Notes: a model not told the origin generated them from the letters alone. 64,000 nt of DNA from Saccharopolyspora gregorii (GCF_024734405.1 NZ_CP059556.1:1488001-1552000); one strand, 5' to 3'; counted from the first letter of the stretch, positions 17,119-29,137 are shown. Numbers and translations: made by a program.

Positions 17119-17697
17119 ATGAGCGGGAGCGCGCCGCCGCGGTTGTTCACCGCGGTGCGGCCGCCGCCCGCCGCGGTCGAGCACCTCGCCGCCGCGCTCG
17201 GCGAGATCCCGCACGACGAGCGGTTGCGGAGGTTCCGCCGGACGGATCCCGCGCAGTGGCACCTGACGTTGTGCTTCCACGGCCCCACCGAGCCGGCGCC
17301 GCTCGCGGCCGAGCTCGACCGCCGGGTGCCCGCGGCCGGCCCGGCGCCGCGGCTGCGGCTGGCCGGTGCGGGCACCTTCCGCGGGGTGCTGTGGATCGGC
17401 GTCGAGACCGCCACCGACGCCGACACGCGCGGGCTGCACGAGCTGGTGCGGATCGCGGGCGGGGATCCCGGCGGGTTCCGGGCGCACCTCACCGTGGCCC
17501 GGTGGAACGCGGGCCTGCCGGACCCGGCGCGGCTGATCGGGCCGCTCAGCGGGTACGCGGGTCCCTGGTGGGCCGCCGCCGAGGTCGAGCTGGTGCGCAG
17601 CGACCCGGGGCCGGCGGGTTCGGAGCACCGCGTGCTGCACGTGGTCCCGGTGCCACGCCGGGCGGCAGGGGACCAGGGTGGACCGTTCGGCCCCTGA
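17119..17697 (+). CDS. thpR: RNA 2',3'-cyclic phosphodiesterase (2H superfamily, ThpR/LigT-like)
   Basis: A 192-residue 2H phosphoesterase with the two HxT motifs that define the active site: HLTLCFHG near 51 and HLTVARW near 123. It starts with the typical RLFTAVRPPPAAVEHL. Such enzymes open 2',3'-cyclic phosphates on RNA and can perform reversible 2'-5' ligation. Its location between an HTH gene and rpsO suits RNA metabolism. The ATG at 17119 sits after a GGCGGGGCGGGCGG run. Confidence 0.86.
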   Translation: MSGSAPPRLFTAVRPPPAAVEHLAAALGEIPHDERLRRFRRTDPAQWHLTLCFHGPTEPAPLAAELDRRVPAAGPAPRLRLAGAGTFRGVLWIGVETATDADTRGLHELVRIAGGDPGGFRAHLTVARWNAGLPDPARLIGPLSGYAGPWWAAAEVELVRSDPGPAGSEHRVLHVVPVPRRAAGDQGGPFGP

Positions 17698-18080
17698 TAT
17701 CCTGACCGCGGATCCGGCTGTAGTCCGTGGCGGCCGAATCCGGTGTGCCGATACCCGGCGTGCACGCGACCAGCGTGCCCGTGACCAGCCCGCGCCAGTG
17801 GAGACACCGGCCCGGGGCGTCCGACCGGCGGAGCCGCTCCGGCGGCCGCGCGAGCTCGGGACTGGGGGCGGAGCTCGGGAAGCTCCCGGCGACCTGGACC
17901 CCAGGTCGCGTCCGGGATCGGGACGGCGATCTCCGGTGTGGACCGCCCGGGGCGCGCGACGTGGCGATGGCCGTGAGTCGTGTCCGGTGCGTTCCGCACC
18001 CGGTGCCCGTCCCGGCTCCGAGTTCGAGACCGGCGCACCAGCAGCACTTGACACGGCACGCGAAACAAGGAGAGTCAGTC
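17698..18080 (+). promoter_or_regulatory. 383-nt leader/intergenic region upstream of rpsO
   Basis: No gene is supported here. A perfect 9-bp inverted repeat with a 3-nt loop (GCGACCTGG-ACC-CCAGGTCGC) occupies 17889-17909, and a GAGCTCGGG motif occurs twice at about 17849-17880. In other bacteria S15 represses its own mRNA through leader structures, so a structured leader would make sense, but no known S15 site is recognisable. AAGGAGAG before 18081 is the ribosome site. Confidence 0.45.
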
Positions 18081-18350
18081 GTGGCGCTGTCCACTGAGCA
18101 GAAGAAGCAGATCCTCGCCGACTACGGTCTGCACGAGTCCGACACCGGTTCGGCGGAGGCCCAGGTGGCCCTGCTGACCAACCGGATCTCGGGCCTGACC
18201 GAGCACCTCAAGCAGCACAAGCACGACCACCACTCGCGTCGTGGCCTGCTGCTGATGGTCGGTCGTCGCCGCCGGCTGCTGAACTACCTGACCAAGGTCG
18301 ACATCGAGCGCTACCGCTCGCTGATCCAGCGGCTCGGTCTGCGTCGTTGA
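18081..18350 (+). CDS. rpsO: 30S ribosomal protein S15
   Basis: The 89-residue S15 binds 16S rRNA helix 20-22 junctions and nucleates the 30S platform. The sequence is canonical: [32 protein letters not shown], then [25 protein letters not shown]. The GTG at 18081 follows AAGGAGAG at the right spacing and gives the exact family length. rpsO-pnp is the conserved order. Confidence 0.97.
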   Translation: MALSTEQKKQILADYGLHESDTGSAEAQVALLTNRISGLTEHLKQHKHDHHSRRGLLLMVGRRRRLLNYLTKVDIERYRSLIQRLGLRR

Positions 18351-18357
18351 CCTACGT

Positions 18358-18390
18358 CGGGGGAGCGTTCCACAGTGGAGCGCTCCCCCG
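18358..18390 (+). terminator. Hairpin between rpsO and pnp
   Basis: A perfect 10-bp stem (CGGGGGAGCG / CGCTCCCCCG) with a 13-nt loop that can pair further (TCC/GGA). It starts 7 nt after the rpsO stop. In many bacteria an rpsO-pnp hairpin is an RNase III site and part of PNPase autocontrol; this is a plausible role here in addition to partial termination. Confidence 0.6.
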
Positions 18391-18588
18391 ATGCACAACC
18401 GAATGCACGAAGGCGGGCCACCAGGCTCGCGCACGCACGATCCGGGTCCACGCCCACGGCGGGTCATCATCCGCCGGTCCTCGGTAGTGGCCCCCGGGCG
18501 CATCCCGCCCGGTGGCTTCGATCGATGACCGGCCTCGTCGGAAAGATTCCCCCGCACGACCGTGGACCCCTGAAACTAGGAGTTCCAC

Positions 18589-20850
18589 TTGACACAGGCC
18601 CACAACGTCGACGAAGGCGTCTACGAAGCGACCGCGGTGCTGGACAACGGTGCCTTCGGCACCCGCGAGGTCCGGTTCGAGACCGGTCGGCTGGCCAAGC
18701 AGGCCGCGGGCAGCGTCGTCGCCTACCTGGACGACGACACGATGCTGCTGTCGGCCACCACGGCCTCGAAGCACCCCAAGGACAACCTCGACTTCTTCCC
18801 GCTGACGGTGGACGTCGAGGAGCGGATGTACGCCGCCGGCCGCATCCCCGGCTCGTTCTTCCGCCGCGAGGGTCGTCCCTCCACCGACGCGATCCTGACC
18901 TGCCGGTTGATCGACCGGCCGCTGCGCCCGTCCTTCGTGGACGGCCTGCGCAACGAGATCCAGGTCGTGGTCACGGTGATGAGCCTGGACCCGAAGGACC
19001 CGTACGACGTGCTCGCCATCAACGGCGCGTCCGCCTCCACCCAGCTGTCCGGCCTGCCGTTCTCCGGCCCGGTCGGCGGCACCCGGATGGCGCTGATCGA
19101 CGGGCAGTGGGTGGCCTTCCCCACCTACGAGCAGCTCGAGCGCGCGGTGTTCGACATGGTCGTCGCCGGTCGCATCGTCGGTGACGACGTCGCGATCATG
19201 ATGGTCGAGGCCGAGGCCACCGACAAGACGATCGACCTGGTCGGCCAGGGCGCGCAGGCGCCCACCGAAGAGGTCGTCGCCGCCGGCCTGGAGGCCGCGA
19301 AGCCGTTCATCCGCACGCTGTGCCAGGCCCAGCAGGCGCTGGCCCAGGCCGCGGGCAAGGCGACCGCCGAGTACCCGCTGTTCCCCGCCTACCAGGACGA
19401 CGCCTACAGCGCCGTCGAGGGCGCCGTCTCCGCCGACCTGGCGCAGGCGCTGTCCATCGCGGGCAAGCAGGAGCGCGAGAACCGGCTCGACGAGATCAAG
19501 CAGGTCGCGCTGGAGAAGGTCGGCATCGAGGAGGGGCAGCCCTTCGCCGGTCGCGAGAAGGAGATCGGCGCGGCGTTCCGCTCGCTGACGAAGAAGCTGG
19601 TCCGCCAGCGGATCATCACCGAGAAGGTCCGCATCGACGGTCGCGGCCTCACCGACATCCGCAGCCTCTCCGCCGAGGTCGGCGTGGTGCCGCGGGCGCA
19701 CGGCTCGGCCCTGTTCGAGCGCGGCGAGACCCAGATCATGGGCGTGTCCACGCTGAACATGCTGCGGCTGGAGCAGACGATCGACTCGCTCGGTCCGGAG
19801 ACCAGCAAGCGGTACATGCACCACTACAACTTCCCGCCGTTCTCCACCGGTGAGACCGGCCGGGTCGGCAGCCCGAAGCGCCGCGAGATCGGCCACGGCG
19901 CGCTGGCCGAGCGGGCGCTGCTGCCGGTGCTGCCCACGCGCGAGGAGTTCCCCTACGCGCTGCGGCAGGTCTCCGAGGCGCTGGGCTCCAACGGTTCCAC
20001 CTCGATGGGCTCGGTCTGCGCCTCGACGCTGTCGCTGCTCAACGCCGGTGTGCCGCTGAAGGCGCCGGTCGCGGGCATCGCGATGGGCCTGGTCTCCGAC
20101 GAGGTCGACGGCAAGACGCACTACGTGGCGCTGACCGACATCCTCGGTGCCGAGGACGCGTTCGGCGACATGGACTTCAAGGTCGCGGGCACCAAGGAGT
20201 TCGTGACCGCGCTGCAGCTGGACACCAAGCTGGACGGCATCCCGTCCGAGGTGCTGGCGCAGGCGCTGGGCCAGGCCAAGGACGCCCGGTTCACCATCCT
20301 GGAGGTCATGGCCGAGGCCATCGGCACCCCGGACGAGATGAGCCCGCACGCCCCGCGCGTCACCTCCGTCTCCATCCCGGTCGACAAGATCGGCGAGGTC
20401 ATCGGGCCGAAGGGCAAGATGATCAACTCGATCACCGAGGAGACCGGCGCCGAGATCACCATCGAGGACGACGGCACCATCTACGTCGGTGCCGCCGACG
20501 GCCCGTCCGCGGAGGCCGCGATCGACAAGATCAACGCCATCGCGAACCCGCAGCTGCCGAAGGTCGGCGAGCGCTTCCTGGGCACCGTGGTCAAGACCGC
20601 GGCGTTCGGCGCGTTCGTCTCGCTGCTGCCGGGCAAGGACGGCCTGGTGCACATCTCCAAGCTGGGTCAGGGCAAGCGCATCGGCAAGGTCGAGGACGTC
20701 GTCAACGTCGGCGACAAGCTGCGCGTCGAGATCGCCGACATCGACAACCGCGGCAAGATCAGCCTGATCGTCGTCGACGAGGAGGCCGACAAGGCCCCCG
20801 CCGGCGAGCAGGCCGACGCCGAGGCTCCGGCGGAAGCCCCCGCCGAGTGA
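18589..20850 (+). CDS. pnp: Polyribonucleotide nucleotidyltransferase (PNPase)
   Basis: A 753-residue phosphorolytic 3'-5' exoribonuclease that can also add tails. Two RNase PH domains are visible: the first through [17 protein letters not shown] and [25 protein letters not shown], the second, catalytic, through [28 protein letters not shown] and the DMDFKVAGT metal site. A KH domain ([18 protein letters not shown]) and an S1 domain ([21 protein letters not shown]) follow. The start is TTG at 18589, supported by TAGGAG 6 nt upstream. The acidic C-terminal tail is short. Confidence 0.97.
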   Translation: MTQAHNVDEGVYEATAVLDNGAFGTREVRFETGRLAKQAAGSVVAYLDDDTMLLSATTASKHPKDNLDFFPLTVDVEERMYAAGRIPGSFFRREGRPSTDAILTCRLIDRPLRPSFVDGLRNEIQVVVTVMSLDPKDPYDVLAINGASASTQLSGLPFSGPVGGTRMALIDGQWVAFPTYEQLERAVFDMVVAGRIVGDDVAIMMVEAEATDKTIDLVGQGAQAPTEEVVAAGLEAAKPFIRTLCQAQQALAQAAGKATAEYPLFPAYQDDAYSAVEGAVSADLAQALSIAGKQERENRLDEIKQVALEKVGIEEGQPFAGREKEIGAAFRSLTKKLVRQRIITEKVRIDGRGLTDIRSLSAEVGVVPRAHGSALFERGETQIMGVSTLNMLRLEQTIDSLGPETSKRYMHHYNFPPFSTGETGRVGSPKRREIGHGALAERALLPVLPTREEFPYALRQVSEALGSNGSTSMGSVCASTLSLLNAGVPLKAPVAGIAMGLVSDEVDGKTHYVALTDILGAEDAFGDMDFKVAGTKEFVTALQLDTKLDGIPSEVLAQALGQAKDARFTILEVMAEAIGTPDEMSPHAPRVTSVSIPVDKIGEVIGPKGKMINSITEETGAEITIEDDGTIYVGAADGPSAEAAIDKINAIANPQLPKVGERFLGTVVKTAAFGAFVSLLPGKDGLVHISKLGQGKRIGKVEDVVNVGDKLRVEIADIDNRGKISLIVVDEEADKAPAGEQADAEAPAEAPAE

Positions 20851-20866
20851 TCTCCTGACGCGATGA

Positions 20867-23119
<2,253 letters not shown>

Positions 23120-23605
23120 ATGTCCGAGGGTGAGCGGCGGCGCGGGCTCGGGCCGCGCACCGCGGCGTTCGTGCTGGCCGCGGTGCTGCTGGTGTACCTG
23201 GTGCTGATGGGCGGCCGCGCGATCACGATGATCGTCACGGGCCGCCCGGTGTTCGTGGTGCTCGGGTTGGCGATCTTCGTGCTCCCGGTGCTGGGCGTGC
23301 TGCTGGTGGTGGACCAGCTGCGCTTCGGCGCCAGCACCGAGCGGCTCGCGCGGCTGCTGCACGACGAAGGTGCGCTGCCGGACGTCTCGCACCTGCCGCG
23401 CCGCCCGTCCGGGCGCGTCGAGCGGGCGGCGGCCGACGCCTGGTTCGACGAGAAGCAGGCCGAATTGGAGCGCTCTCCCGGCGATTGGCGGTGCTGGTTC
23501 GCCGTGGCGCAGGCCTACGACCTGGCGGGCGACCGGAACCGGGGGCGCAAGGCGATGCGCCGGGCGATCGAGCTGCAGCGCGGGGAAGCGGACGCGGAAC
23601 GGTAG
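23120..23605 (+). CDS. Membrane protein with C-terminal TPR-like repeat
   Basis: A 161-residue protein with two N-terminal transmembrane helices (TAAFVLAAVLLVYLVLM and PVFVVLGLAIFVLPVLGVLL). A cytoplasmic tail follows with a tetratricopeptide-like pair near 115-155: DWRCWFAVAQAYDLAGDRNRGRKAMRRAIEL. The ATG directly abuts the dapB stop (TGAATG), so it is coupled to dapB. Similar genes follow dapB in other Pseudonocardiales as I recall; the role is unknown. Confidence 0.75.
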   Translation: MSEGERRRGLGPRTAAFVLAAVLLVYLVLMGGRAITMIVTGRPVFVVLGLAIFVLPVLGVLLVVDQLRFGASTERLARLLHDEGALPDVSHLPRRPSGRVERAAADAWFDEKQAELERSPGDWRCWFAVAQAYDLAGDRNRGRKAMRRAIELQRGEADAER

Positions 23606-24178
23606 AGCGTCCGGTCCACCCGCGGTACCTGCTTCCGGGTGATCGTCGCCCGCCGACGTTGAATTCCGCAGGTCCGAACCGCGTGGATCTCACGGTTTGG
23701 GCGCTTAGTTGACATCGCGTACAGTTGCGCCGCATGATCTAGCGCATGTCCAGGTTCGCCTCTCTGGTGGTCCGCTTGCACGTGGATTTGCAGCACCAGT
23801 CCAGCGCCCTCTGTAGTAGTCGCTGATCGGCCGCCGCGCCCGCGCGAAGAAATCGCGAATGGCGTGTTCTGCGAACGTGTCGACTCAGCAGCAGGCCCGC
23901 TGAGCAGCGGTTCCAGTCGTCGCTGGTGGTTCGTGCCCGGCCGGGGTGACAGCCCTCGGGGTTGAAGAATTCCCCCGAAAACCATTCCTCCCCAACCGCG
24001 GGCGATGCCGCCTGCCTCACTCCGGTGAATTCCGGAGACCAGGTGTGCCCTGAATCGGTTTCGGTCCGAATTCGGCAAACCGATTTTGGGGACACGTGTG
24101 TCCGAATCCACAACCACCCGTCCGAGAAGAAACGGTTGCCGAGACCTTGGTGGAACCGAGATGGAGACCGGAGAGAAG
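23606..24178. promoter_or_regulatory. 573-nt gene-free region upstream of the SBP56-like gene
   Basis: No convincing gene on either strand; the base composition is less biased than in neighbours. TTGACA at about 23708 is a good -35 hexamer but has only weak -10 partners 17-19 nt downstream. The 3' part holds a dense group of inverted repeats, listed separately. A leftward open frame (23739-24200) ends in a basic, Cys-containing stretch without recognisable family features. Confidence 0.45.
24020..24103 (+). promoter_or_regulatory. Nested palindromes, probable operators of the sulfur/copper cluster
   Basis: Four dyads lie within 84 nt, 75 to 160 nt upstream of the exported protein's start. 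They are CTCCGG-6-CCGGAG (24020-24037); AATCGGTTT (24053-24061) paired with AAACCGATT (24077-24085); the palindrome CCGAATTCGG inside that pair (24066-24075); and GGACAC-GT-GTGTCC (24090-24103). The spacing suits a dimeric regulator or a structured leader. No matching regulator gene is adjacent. Confidence 0.5.
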
Positions 24179-26011
24179 ATGAGAACCCCCTCGCGCGCAT
24201 GGCGGAAAGGACTGACCGGAGCGGCCGCCGCGCTGCTCGCGGTCGGCGCCGTCACGCTGCCCGTCGGCGGCACCGACGCCTACGCCGACGTGCAGGTCAC
24301 CACGCAGCAGGTGCCCGGAGCCGACGGCAAGAACTACACCGTCACCAACCACGTCGTCAGCAAGACCGCCACGAAGGCCGCCGATGGCAAGCGCAAGGAA
24401 TGGCTGCTGGTGTGGGCCGGTGACGAGAACATCGCCGACACCGCGGTCAAGGACGTCAAGGGCCTGCCCGGGTCGCTCGGCGACGGCCTCGGCAAGGTGC
24501 GGGACGCCCTGCCCGGACCGGACTTCCTCGCCGTCATCGACGCCACCAAGGGCTCCGAGACCTACGGCGAAGTCGTCAACACCGCCACCGTCGGCCCGCT
24601 GGTGGAGAACGAGCCGCACCACATGCAGTACGTGTGGCACAAGGGCGACACCATCTTCGCCGGTGCGCTGTTCCTCGGCGCCACCTACGCGTTCGACGTC
24701 ACGAAGCTGCCGAACCTGGAGCTCAAGGGCGTCAGCCTGCCGACCCAGACCCTCGGCGGATCCGTCCCCGACGCGTACTGGACGCTGTCCGACGGCACCT
24801 CCTACGGGACCTACATGGGCGGTCCCGTCGTCCCCGGCCCGTACCGGTACGACGACGGATCCGTGCACGTCGGCAACGGGTTCGCGGGCAGCCCCGGCGA
24901 GGTCGTCCGGTTCGACCCGAACGGCAAGGTGCTGTCCCAATCGCCCGCGGCGACCCCGCAGGGCGACAACCCGAAGCTGTGCGACAACCTGCCGCAGCTC
25001 GGCAAGCCCACCTGCGCCAACCCGCACGGCATCCAGGCCCGCGAGGACCTGAACACGCTGATCACCAGTGACTACGCGGAACCGCGCAACATCATCCTGG
25101 ACCCGGTCAAGCAGCCCTCGCCGTACCTGCGGCGGCCGACCGTGCGCACCTGGGACATCTCCGACCGCAACCACCCCAAGCTGCGGGCCGTGTCCTACCT
25201 GCCGGACGGGCCGCGCGCCGACCCGGCGGACCCGCTGCACTCCGAGAGCCGCGCCGTGATGGAGACGACCGTCACCAACCTGCCCGGCCACAAGGGGGCG
25301 TTCGCCGAGACCATGCAGGGCGGTGCGGTGTTCTACACGCCGGACATCACCGCACCCGCGCCGCGCTGGACGCAGGTCTTCGACGACGGGCAGGCGCTCA
25401 AGGCCATCGACCCCGCCAACAACGACGCCCGCGGCGGCAGCTCCAACGGCGGCTGGATCCAGACCAGCCCCGACGACAGGTTCCTGTACCGCGCGGTGCA
25501 GGGGCGGCAGAAGGGCGCGCTCGGCCCCGACGACCCCGGCTCCACCGGCGGTGTCTACACCCTCGACATCTCCAAGATCGTCGCGGCCGGGAACGACTTC
25601 CAGTGCACCATCGACACCGTCGAGAAGGCCGAGAACGGCGGCGGGCAGGACTGCCCGACGCTGGCCGGCGCGGCACCCATCAACCCCGGTCAGCCGGGCG
25701 CGGGACCGCACTGGGGCGCCTACGACAACTTCACCGAAGGTGCCGACGGGCGGTACGAGGAGACCAAGCAGCCCAGCAGGCTCGCGGTGTCCAACTACTT
25801 CGTCGCCCGCTCCGGGCTCGACGGCGACCACAAGGTCAACATGGTCGACCTCGCACCCGACGGGAAGGTCAGCGTCGACGAGTCCTTCAAGGACGAGGTG
25901 ACCGGGGAAACCGGGATCAACTTCAACCGGGAACGCTGGCCGCACGGGCCGTTCGGCAACGCGAAACCGCACTCCGAACTGTTCGTCGTCGCCGACGAAG
26001 ACCTGAAGTGA
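24179..26011 (+). CDS. Exported SBP56 (selenium-binding protein/methanethiol oxidase-like) protein
   Basis: A 610-residue protein with an N-terminal signal peptide (RAWRKGLTGAAAALLAVGAV, cleavage after DAYA). The mature part resembles the SBP56/SELENBP1 beta-propeller family: HHMQYVWHKGDTIFAGALF, CANPHGIQAREDLNTLITSDYAEPRN, then GGWIQTSPDDRFLYRAVQG. Characterised members are copper-dependent methanethiol oxidases that yield H2S, formaldehyde and H2O2; methanethiol as substrate here is inference. I chose the ATG at 24179 with GGAGAG upstream. A CopD-like protein and a YeeE-type transporter follow, fitting extracytoplasmic sulfur and copper chemistry. Confidence 0.7.
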   Translation: MRTPSRAWRKGLTGAAAALLAVGAVTLPVGGTDAYADVQVTTQQVPGADGKNYTVTNHVVSKTATKAADGKRKEWLLVWAGDENIADTAVKDVKGLPGSLGDGLGKVRDALPGPDFLAVIDATKGSETYGEVVNTATVGPLVENEPHHMQYVWHKGDTIFAGALFLGATYAFDVTKLPNLELKGVSLPTQTLGGSVPDAYWTLSDGTSYGTYMGGPVVPGPYRYDDGSVHVGNGFAGSPGEVVRFDPNGKVLSQSPAATPQGDNPKLCDNLPQLGKPTCANPHGIQAREDLNTLITSDYAEPRNIILDPVKQPSPYLRRPTVRTWDISDRNHPKLRAVSYLPDGPRADPADPLHSESRAVMETTVTNLPGHKGAFAETMQGGAVFYTPDITAPAPRWTQVFDDGQALKAIDPANNDARGGSSNGGWIQTSPDDRFLYRAVQGRQKGALGPDDPGSTGGVYTLDISKIVAAGNDFQCTIDTVEKAENGGGQDCPTLAGAAPINPGQPGAGPHWGAYDNFTEGADGRYEETKQPSRLAVSNYFVARSGLDGDHKVNMVDLAPDGKVSVDESFKDEVTGETGINFNRERWPHGPFGNAKPHSELFVVADEDLK

Positions 26012-26102
26012 CCACCGCCGCCGGGCGGATCCCCCCGGACCCGCCCGGCGGCCCTCCCGGGTTCCCGGAACCCTCCCGCACCCGTTCGGAACGAGGAACA
26101 CG

Positions 26103-27854
26103 ATGGACATGAGCGGTATGCACGCCGGCACCGGAGTGACCGGAGTGGACGCCGCGGGGCTCGTGCTGCGGGTGCTGCTGCTCGGCGGCACCGTCGTCGC
26201 CGCCGGGCTCGGGCTGCTGCGCCCCGCCGTGCGCGGCACCGGCCGCGCCACCACCTGGACCGCGTGGGCCGCCGCCGGGGTGGGCGCGGTCGCCGCGCTG
26301 CTGTCGATCCCGCTGCTCGACATCAACGTCCCCGTCGCCGTCGTGCACGCGGTGCTGCTGCTGGCGCTGCCGGTCGCGCTGCGCGCGCCCACGCCCGCCG
26401 CCTACCTCGGATTCGCGCTCACCGCGCTCGTCGTCGTGGAGAGCGCGCTCGGGCACTCGCCCGCGGAATTCCTCGTCACCACCCTCGTCACCGCCACTGC
26501 CGTCACCTGGCTCGGGCTCTCCGGGTTCGCGCTCACCCTGCCCGCCGAGCGGCGCCCCGAAGGCGGACTGCGGCTGCGGCCGCTGGCGATCGTGCTCGCC
26601 GTGGTGCTGCTCGCGGCCGCCGCGGCGCAACTCCTGCTCACCGGCATCGCCGACCGGCGGCTGCTCGGCGCGCTCGGCGCCGTGCTGCTGCTGATCACGG
26701 CGTCCGCGATCGCCGCCGGCATCGTCGTGGTGCTGCTGCGCCGCGGCGACCCGTGGCGGACCTACCGGATCGGGGCCGTCGCCGTCGCCGTCGCCTTCGT
26801 CGCCTGGACCGTGCTGCCCGGCATCCCGGCGCCCGGGGAACTCCCGCTGCCGGGAGTGCCGCGACTCGCGCACGCCGCCGTCGGCGACCAGGACGTGCCG
26901 GTGCTCGTCACCCCGCACCGGCCCGGCAAGAACCTCGTGCACCTGCCGGAGAGCGCGGGCGACGAGTTCACCGTCGACGCGGGCGGCGGCCCGGTGCGCG
27001 CCGTGGCGCGCCCTGGCACCTCCGGCACCTGGGCCGAAGTGGACCTGCCCGCCGGGCGCGGCGAACTGGAGGTCCACGGCCCCGGTGCCACCACCGGTGA
27101 CGTCGAAGTCGACACCGGCAGCGGCCCCGGGCTGCCTGCCGCCACCTCCGGCGACGGGCCGGAATGCGCCAGCACCGCGCTCGCCGCCCTCGTCGCCGGG
27201 CAGCGCGTCCCGCTCGACGGGTGCCCCGCCGACTCGCTGTCCGAGCAGGACGCCGCCGCGCTGCGCACCCTCGTCGGCTACGTCCAGCGCAACGGGGCGC
27301 CCGGCATCACCGTCCTCGGCGACGACTCGCCCCGATCCCGCGCCGCCGCCGACGTCGTCCGCGACGCCGCCCGGCAAGCCCGGATCCCCGTCGGCGACCG
27401 CCCGGCCCCCGACAACGCGCTCATCCTCGTCGGCAGCTGGACCGACGCGGCCCGGCGGCTCGACACCGTCGCCGCGACCCAGCACACCGCGCCCACCTAC
27501 GCCTACGGCGTGCACCTCGCGCCCTGGCTGCTGCACAGCCCCGTCACCACCGGCATCGCCAGCTCCGCGGTGCCGCTGCGCTTCGACCCCCGCGAATACC
27601 GCTCGCTGGAATACGGCATGGCGCTGTCCACGTCGTTCGGTGGCGAACCGCCGTCCGTCGCCGGATTCCACACCTGGCTCGCCGCCCGCGGGCAACGCGC
27701 GCACGACCCCGTCGTGATCTACGCCTCCGCCCAGGTCGACGCGATGCAGATGGACATGCCCGGCATGCGTGGCGGAATGCACGGTTCCGAACCCGCCGGT
27801 CAGTGGGTTCCGCATGGCACCGTGGTCGCGGTCTCCGGGCCGCTGGCCCCCTGA
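26103..27854 (+). CDS. Polytopic membrane protein, CopD-like, with Met-rich ends
   Basis: A 583-residue protein. It opens with MDMSGMHAG, then about seven or eight transmembrane helices to residue 240 or so, then a large extracytoplasmic part. That part contains VPVLVTPHRPGKNLVHL, like the CopC/YtkA-type domain of CopD fusions, and DGPECASTALAALVAGQ. The C-terminal third resembles no family I recognise. Near the end is MQMDMPGMRGGMHG, a His/Met cluster typical of periplasmic copper sites. A role in copper delivery to the preceding SBP56-like protein is inferred. The order is operon-like, with a 91-nt gap. Confidence 0.6.
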   Translation: MDMSGMHAGTGVTGVDAAGLVLRVLLLGGTVVAAGLGLLRPAVRGTGRATTWTAWAAAGVGAVAALLSIPLLDINVPVAVVHAVLLLALPVALRAPTPAAYLGFALTALVVVESALGHSPAEFLVTTLVTATAVTWLGLSGFALTLPAERRPEGGLRLRPLAIVLAVVLLAAAAAQLLLTGIADRRLLGALGAVLLLITASAIAAGIVVVLLRRGDPWRTYRIGAVAVAVAFVAWTVLPGIPAPGELPLPGVPRLAHAAVGDQDVPVLVTPHRPGKNLVHLPESAGDEFTVDAGGGPVRAVARPGTSGTWAEVDLPAGRGELEVHGPGATTGDVEVDTGSGPGLPAATSGDGPECASTALAALVAGQRVPLDGCPADSLSEQDAAALRTLVGYVQRNGAPGITVLGDDSPRSRAAADVVRDAARQARIPVGDRPAPDNALILVGSWTDAARRLDTVAATQHTAPTYAYGVHLAPWLLHSPVTTGIASSAVPLRFDPREYRSLEYGMALSTSFGGEPPSVAGFHTWLAARGQRAHDPVVIYASAQVDAMQMDMPGMRGGMHGSEPAGQWVPHGTVVAVSGPLAP

Positions 27855-27889
27855 TACCGCCACCGCCCCCCGAAACGAGGAGCAACGAC

Positions 27890-29137
27890 ATGTCCGCAGT
27901 GGACACCGCTGAAGCACCCAGAACACCGGCGCCACCCGCGCCGCAGGCACCACCCGCACGCCCCGGCGTCGTCACCATCGGCATCCTGCTCGCCGCCGTC
28001 GTCGGCCTCGCCGTCGCCAGCGCGGCCGGCTGGAAGCTCGCCGTGCTCTACGTCGTCGGCCTCGCGCTCGGTGGCGTGCTGTTCCACTCCCGGTTCGGGT
28101 TCACCTCCGCCTGGCGGCAGCTCGTCGCCGTCGGGCAAGGGCGTGCACTGCGCGCGCACATGCTGATGCTGGCCGTAGCGTGCGTGCTGTTCGCCGTCAT
28201 CCTCGGCACCGGCGCCGGGCTCTCCGGCACCCCGGAAGGGACCGTGGCGCCCGCCGGGCTGGGCGTGGTCCTCGGCTCGTTCCTGTTCGGCGTCGGCATG
28301 CAGGTCGGCGGCTCCTGCGCCTCCGGCACCCTGTTCGCCGTCGGCAGCGGGCAGACCGCGATCCTCTACACCCTCGGCGGGTTCATCGCCGGGTCCGTGC
28401 TCAGCGCCTTCCTCACCCCGTGGATCAGCGCGTTGCAGGAGACCGGGCCGACCGTGTCCTTCGCGGACACCCCGCTCGGCTACCCGGGGGCGTTGCTGAT
28501 CTCGCTGCTCATCATCGGTGCGGTCGTGGGCGTCTCGCTGCTCGTCGAACGTCGCCGCACCCCGCCGCCGATCGAAGCGCCGCCCACCGCGCAGGGCCTG
28601 CTGCGCGTGCTGCGCGGCTCGTGGCCGCTGTGGGCCGGCGCGCTGCTGCTCGCCGGGCTGAACGCGCTGACCCTGTTCATCTCCGGGGGACCGTGGGGCA
28701 TCACGTCCGCGTTCGGCCTGTGGGGCGCGAAGTTCCTCGGCTGGATCGGCGTCGACATCTCCGGTGCGCCGTTCTGGACGGTGCCGGAGAACGCCGCGAA
28801 GCTGGACGCGTCCGTGCTCGCCGACAAGATCTCGGTGATGGACTTCGGCATCATGATCGGCGCCCTGGTGGCCTCCGCCGCGGCCGGCGCGTTCGTGCTG
28901 CACCGCCGCATCCCGTGGCGGCTCGCCGTCGGCGCCGTGCTCGGCGGGATCCTGATGGGACTCGGGGCTCGGCTCGCCGGTGGCTGCAACATCGGCGCCT
29001 ACTTCTCCGGCATCGCCTCGTTCAGCCTGCACGGCTGGCTGTGGGGCGTCGTCGCCATCATCGGGACCTACGCGGGACTGCTGCTGCGGCCGTTGTTCGG
29101 GCTGGGCAATCCGAAGCCCACCGACTCGGTCTGCTGA
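27890..29137 (+). CDS. YeeE/YedE (TsuA-type) sulfur-compound transporter
   Basis: A 415-residue inner-membrane protein with about 9-10 helices in two repeats. Each repeat carries a conserved Cys motif: GVGMQVGGSCASGTLFAVGSG in the first half and GLGARLAGGCNIGAYFSG in the second. In TsuA (YeeE) such Cys residues pass thiosulfate through the membrane; YedE relatives are linked to selenium. The N-terminus is a Pro-rich tail. The ATG at 27890 follows CGAGGAG. Context with an SBP56-like protein supports uptake of a sulfur species, but the exact substrate is not determined. Confidence 0.83.
   Translation: MSAVDTAEAPRTPAPPAPQAPPARPGVVTIGILLAAVVGLAVASAAGWKLAVLYVVGLALGGVLFHSRFGFTSAWRQLVAVGQGRALRAHMLMLAVACVLFAVILGTGAGLSGTPEGTVAPAGLGVVLGSFLFGVGMQVGGSCASGTLFAVGSGQTAILYTLGGFIAGSVLSAFLTPWISALQETGPTVSFADTPLGYPGALLISLLIIGAVVGVSLLVERRRTPPPIEAPPTAQGLLRVLRGSWPLWAGALLLAGLNALTLFISGGPWGITSAFGLWGAKFLGWIGVDISGAPFWTVPENAAKLDASVLADKISVMDFGIMIGALVASAAAGAFVLHRRIPWRLAVGAVLGGILMGLGARLAGGCNIGAYFSGIASFSLHGWLWGVVAIIGTYAGLLLRPLFGLGNPKPTDSVC

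Noticed and set aside
18049-18080. TTGACA near 18053 as the -35 of an rpsO promoter
   Set aside because: No -10 hexamer lies 15-19 nt downstream, and the ribosome site would fall inside the promoter.
23739-24200. Possible integrase or transposase remnant on the minus strand
   Set aside because: The translation has a basic, Cys-containing end but no catalytic triad, no terminal repeats and no target duplication.
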